A stretch of 24,310 nt of DNA from assembly GCA_035628505.1 (NCBI GenBank), contig DASPJR010000023.1, positions 1 to 24,310 of the forward strand, written 5' to 3'. Positions 21,460-24,310 of this stretch are shown here, piece after piece. Every line of letters begins with the position of its first letter. Position 1 is the first letter of the stretch. The notes under the pieces were generated by a model. It saw only the letters and a program-made list of their open reading frames with translations, made no database searches and was not told the origin of the DNA. The stretch is from DASPJR01 sp035628505 (GTDB taxonomy: Bacteria > Planctomycetota > SZUA-567 > H5-PLA8). The position numbers were made by a program, and so were the translations under genes.

Positions 21460-24310
21460 TTACTTCTTGAAGCGTCCAGCGCGCGAAGCCTGACCCGTGT
21501 ACTTGCCGTTGACCGTCGAGGTATAGACCTTGCCGCCGAACGACAGGTCGACCACGACCGCGAGATTATCCATCTTCGTATTGGCGGCCGGATCGATGCC
21601 TTCATCGAGCCACTCATCGGCGAAATCGCCCACCAGTTTCGCCTTGAACGGAACGTCACCGCCGGCGAAGTCCACTGTGCGCGTCGCGGCATTGCGCTTG
21701 CCCTTCAGCTTCAGCTGAACACTGCCCGCCGCTGTCCGGGCCTTGCCGCGCGCATCCAGCGTGAACGTTCCGACCGCGCCACCGACATTCAGCATGATTG
21801 TCATGCCGGCAGTTTTGGTATTCGCGGGCACATTAGGGATGACGCCTGAGACGCTGCAGCTGTCTTTGCCGGTCTGATTGAATTTCGCCATCAGGCCAAG
21901 TCTGCTGACTGTCATGGGCAGCTTCTGGACCGAGCCCGCGTTGAACGGATCGGTGCCCGAGGATGTCTCCGTGCCGTCGTCGACGCCATCGTTGTCGTCG
22001 TCGGTGTCCAGGTCATCGGCAATGCCGTCGGCGTCAAAGTCGCCGGGGCCGCCGGGGCGGGAGTTCGGGTTGTGCGGATTGGTGCCGGCGAGCGCTTCAT
22101 CCAGATCGCTGACGCCGTCGGCGTCTGAATCAACACCCGGAGGAGGCAGCCCGCCGCCGGTGGCCAGCACGTTCAGGCTCAAGCTGCCCGTGACGCTTTC
22201 ACCGTTTCCGGAGGCGCTCACAGTTACCTGGTAGACGCCGGCCGCGGAATACGTGTGGCTCGTCGATGCGCCGCTCGCCGTGCTGCCGTCACCGAAATCC
22301 CAGATCCAATCCAGGCCGCTGGCATTCGCCGCACAGCTGAACTGCACGGGAACTCCCGCGATCGCCGGGTCGCTCGCCGTCGGGCCGCTGACGATCGCCA
22401 GTGCCGCGCGCACATTCACCGTCAGAACCGTGGGATCGGAACTTTCCGTACCATCGCTGACGGAGAAGTTCAGGCTTTCACTGCCGGCCGCGCCACTGGG
22501 CGTAAAGGTGAAGTTTCCAGTCTGCGGATCGATGCTCACCGTGCCCAGAGTACTGCTGGTCAGCAGCGTGTAGGTCAGCGCGTCGCCATCGGCGTCGCTT
22601 GCGGCAAGCGTACCCGTGACCGCCGTGGTGCTGAGGGTGGACACCTGCGCCGAGTTCGCCACAGGTTTGCTGTTCAAGATTGAGACGGTGACTGTCGCCA
22701 CGTTGGAGAACGCTGTGCCGTCGGAAGCTTTGAAGGTGAAGGTGTCGGTTCCGCGTGCGTTGGGATTCGGCGTGTAGGTGAATGCGCCCGTCGCGGCATT
22801 CGTAATCGTCGCGCTCCCCAGGGTTCCATTGGCCACAAGCGAGAAAGTTAACGCGTCACCATCGGAATCCGTCGCATTCAGTTTTCCGCTGACGGCAGTG
22901 TTCTTTTTCGTTGTTACCGATCCGTTCTGTGCGACCGGCGCCGTATTGTCGTCATTGGTGATGGTGTAGGTGTGCGCCGCCGCAGTCCCAAGATCGGCAT
23001 TCACCGGCGCCGACAGGGTAACTTCGATCGTTTCATCCGGCTCTTTGATGGCGTCATTCACGACCGCGACAGCAATCGACTGAGTCGTTTCGCCTGGATT
23101 GAACGTCAGTGTTCCGCTCGCCAAAGTGTAATCGGCGCCCGCGCCCGATGCGGTTCCGCCCGTCACTGCATACTGGACACTGACCACCTGGCCGGACGGC
23201 GCGCTGAGGGTCACGTCAAAATTCACCGCTGCGGTCGACTCGGCACCGTTCGACGCGCTGGAGCTGAACGCGACGGCCGGCAGCGCGTCGTCATCGTTGA
23301 TCGTGTACGTGTGAACAGTGTTGGTACCCAGCGTCGCATTAACGGGTGTGCTCAGTGTTACTTCGATGGTTTCGGCAGCTTCACTCAGCGTGTCGTTGAT
23401 GATCGCGATGGCAATCTGTTTACTGGTCTGGCCAGCGGTAAAGGACAGCGTGCCGCTCGCGAGCGTGAAATCCGTGCCGCCGCCTGTCGCAGAGCCGCCT
23501 GTCACCGCGTAGTTCACGGACACAGTCTGTGATGAGGCATTGCTCAATGTCACGGCAAGGTTTGCGGGAGTCGCCGCTTCGCCTCCGTTGGAGGCTGCGG
23601 CACTGAACGCAACCGTGGGCGTATCGTTGGCGAGGATCGTGTAGGTATGGACAGTGTTGGTGCCGAGGGTCGCATTCAATGGACTGCTGAGGGTGACTTG
23701 AATCGTTTCGTTCAGCTCGCCGAGTGTGTCGTTCACAATTGCAATCGAAACATTCTTGCTCGTCTCTCCGGCGTTGAACGTCAGCGTGCCGCTGGCGAGC
23801 GTGTAATCCGTGCCGCCGCCGGTCGCAGTTCCTCCCGTCACGGCGTAGTTGACGCTCACGCTCTGCGTCGACGCGACGCTCAGTGTGACAGCCAGGTTCG
23901 CCGGCGTCGTCGCTTCACTGCCATTCGAGGACGCTGCGCTGAAGGCAACGCTCGGGGCATCGTTATCGTTGATCGTGTAGGTGTGAACAGTGTTCGTTCC
24001 CAGCGCAGCGTTCACGGGGCTGCTGAGGGTGACCTGTATCGTCTCATTCGCTTCGGGAATCGTGTCGTTCACGACAGCGATCGCGATGTTCTTGCTCGTC
24101 TCGCCAGCATTGAACGTCAGCGTCCCGCTGGCCAGCGTGTAATCTGTGCCGCCGCCGGTCGCAGTTCCGCCAGTCACAGCATAGTTCACGCTCACGCTCT
24201 GTGTTGACGCAACGCTCAGTGTGACGGCCAGGTTCGCCGGCGTCGTCGCTTCGCTGCCATTTGAGGACGCTGCGCTGAACGCAACGCTTGGCGCGTCGTT
24301 GTCGTTGATT
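21460..24310 (-). CDS. Giant Calx-beta / cadherin-like / PKD surface protein (5' end missing)
   Basis: The frame is open to the right edge, so only the C-terminal ~949 residues are visible and the true start lies outside the window; the GTG at 24195 is internal. In order it has at least four Calx-beta repeats of about 112 residues (YAVTGGTATGGGTDYTLASG, ETIQVTLSSP) and two VCBS/cadherin-like domains (NATDSDGDALTFSLVANGTL, AASDADGDALTYTLL). A PKD domain follows (WIWDFGDGSTASGASTSHTY), then thrombospondin-3 calcium repeats (DSDADGVSDLDEALAGTNP, DTDDDNDGVDDGTE). The last ~145 residues are the C-terminal domain shared with the two preceding genes, here the version closest to the lyase's (FAGGDVPF, SRAGRFKK). 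It is probably a calcium-stabilised adhesin or matrix protein; enzymatic domains, if any, would be upstream of the window. Confidence 0.88.
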   Translation of the reverse strand, partial: INDNDAPSVAFSAASSNGSEATTPANLAVTLSVASTQSVSVNYAVTGGTATGGGTDYTLASGTLTFNAGETSKNIAIAVVNDTIPEANETIQVTLSSPVNAALGTNTVHTYTINDNDAPSVAFSAASSNGSEATTPANLAVTLSVASTQSVSVNYAVTGGTATGGGTDYTLASGTLTFNAGETSKNVSIAIVNDTLGELNETIQVTLSSPLNATLGTNTVHTYTILANDTPTVAFSAAASNGGEAATPANLAVTLSNASSQTVSVNYAVTGGSATGGGTDFTLASGTLSFTAGQTSKQIAIAIINDTLSEAAETIEVTLSTPVNATLGTNTVHTYTINDDDALPAVAFSSSASNGAESTAAVNFDVTLSAPSGQVVSVQYAVTGGTASGAGADYTLASGTLTFNPGETTQSIAVAVVNDAIKEPDETIEVTLSAPVNADLGTAAAHTYTITNDDNTAPVAQNGSVTTKKNTAVSGKLNATDSDGDALTFSLVANGTLGSATITNAATGAFTYTPNPNARGTDTFTFKASDGTAFSNVATVTVSILNSKPVANSAQVSTLSTTAVTGTLAASDADGDALTYTLLTSSTLGTVSIDPQTGNFTFTPSGAAGSESLNFSVSDGTESSDPTVLTVNVRAALAIVSGPTASDPAIAGVPVQFSCAANASGLDWIWDFGDGSTASGASTSHTYSAAGVYQVTVSASGNGESVTGSLSLNVLATGGGLPPPGVDSDADGVSDLDEALAGTNPHNPNSRPGGPGDFDADGIADDLDTDDDNDGVDDGTETSSGTDPFNAGSVQKLPMTVSRLGLMAKFNQTGKDSCSVSGVIPNVPANTKTAGMTIMLNVGGAVGTFTLDARGKARTAAGSVQLKLKGKRNAATRTVDFAGGDVPFKAKLVGDFADEWLDEGIDPAANTKMDNLAVVVDLSFGGKVYTSTVNGKYTGQASRAGRFKK
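22955..24310 (-). repeat. Calx-beta tandem repeats, period about 336 bp
   Basis: Four units are visible, with boundaries near 23302, 23638 and 23974, and the array continues beyond the window. The two rightmost units share about 73 consecutive identical residues while differing at roughly 22 silent sites; the next two are more diverged. Confidence 0.85.

Noticed and set aside
24193..24195. Start of the Calx-beta protein at the GTG near the right edge
   Set aside because: The same frame continues without a stop to the window end and encodes the rest of another Calx-beta unit, so the gene begins outside the window.
22972..24207. Two similar 186-codon plus-strand frames opposite the Calx-beta array
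   Set aside because: Their similarity to each other simply mirrors the Calx-beta repeat on the minus strand.

Overview
The window reads as a GC-rich bacterial chromosome segment from the PVC group, most likely a planctomycete. This placement is an inference from gene style, not a phylogenetic result. The evidence is an ECF sigma factor followed by a FecR-WD40 membrane protein, a small two-helix protein with the 'RPRIHL...AG.LMW.N' start that I associate with Planctomycetota, very large secreted multidomain proteins (Calx-beta, PA14, PKD, thrombospondin-3, chitobiase-C, diheme cytochrome), and intergenic DNA crowded with hairpins and short repeats. No rRNA, tRNA or CRISPR array was seen.

Layout. 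1-964 is non-coding and repeat-rich: a nested hairpin, two other hairpins, and three copies of a ~30-bp motif, each followed by its own 10-bp-period array. 965-2361 is a probable two-gene operon (VOC/PhnB-like protein, then a heme-dependent oxidative N-demethylase-like protein). It converges on a membrane protein (2381-3115, minus), and upstream of that lies a secreted glycine-rich EF-hand protein (minus) with a clear terminator. Divergent from the latter is an ECF sigma factor (3965-4531) and its presumed regulator, a FecR-WD40 transmembrane protein (4718-6556). The two are separated by a 183-bp inserted repeat flanked by 18-bp direct repeats.

6557-11761 is an accessory, mosaic region. It holds a REP-associated tyrosine transposase between two inverted REP hairpins, an AT-rich orphan gene, a 75-bp terminal-inverted-repeat element, a six-helix membrane protein, the small planctomycete-type protein, and a duplicated module (small one-helix protein plus SAM methyltransferase). 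The module copies are decaying by different mutations: a nonsense-type early stop, a -1 frameshift, a 5'-truncated methyltransferase remnant, and a +1 frameshift in the longer methyltransferase.

12014-24310 holds three giant exported proteins: a heparinase II/III-like polysaccharide lyase (1331 aa), a sugar-dehydrogenase/diheme-cytochrome fusion (1727 aa), and a Calx-beta/cadherin-like/PKD protein (minus strand, running off the right edge). All three end in the same type of ~130-150 residue C-terminal domain, which I do not recognise as a named family and which may be a sorting or surface-attachment module. This is the best candidate for an undescribed system here: a set of exported polysaccharide-degrading, sugar-oxidising and adhesive proteins sharing one tail. 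Two of them also carry tandem repeats that are identical in protein but differ at about 20 silent sites.
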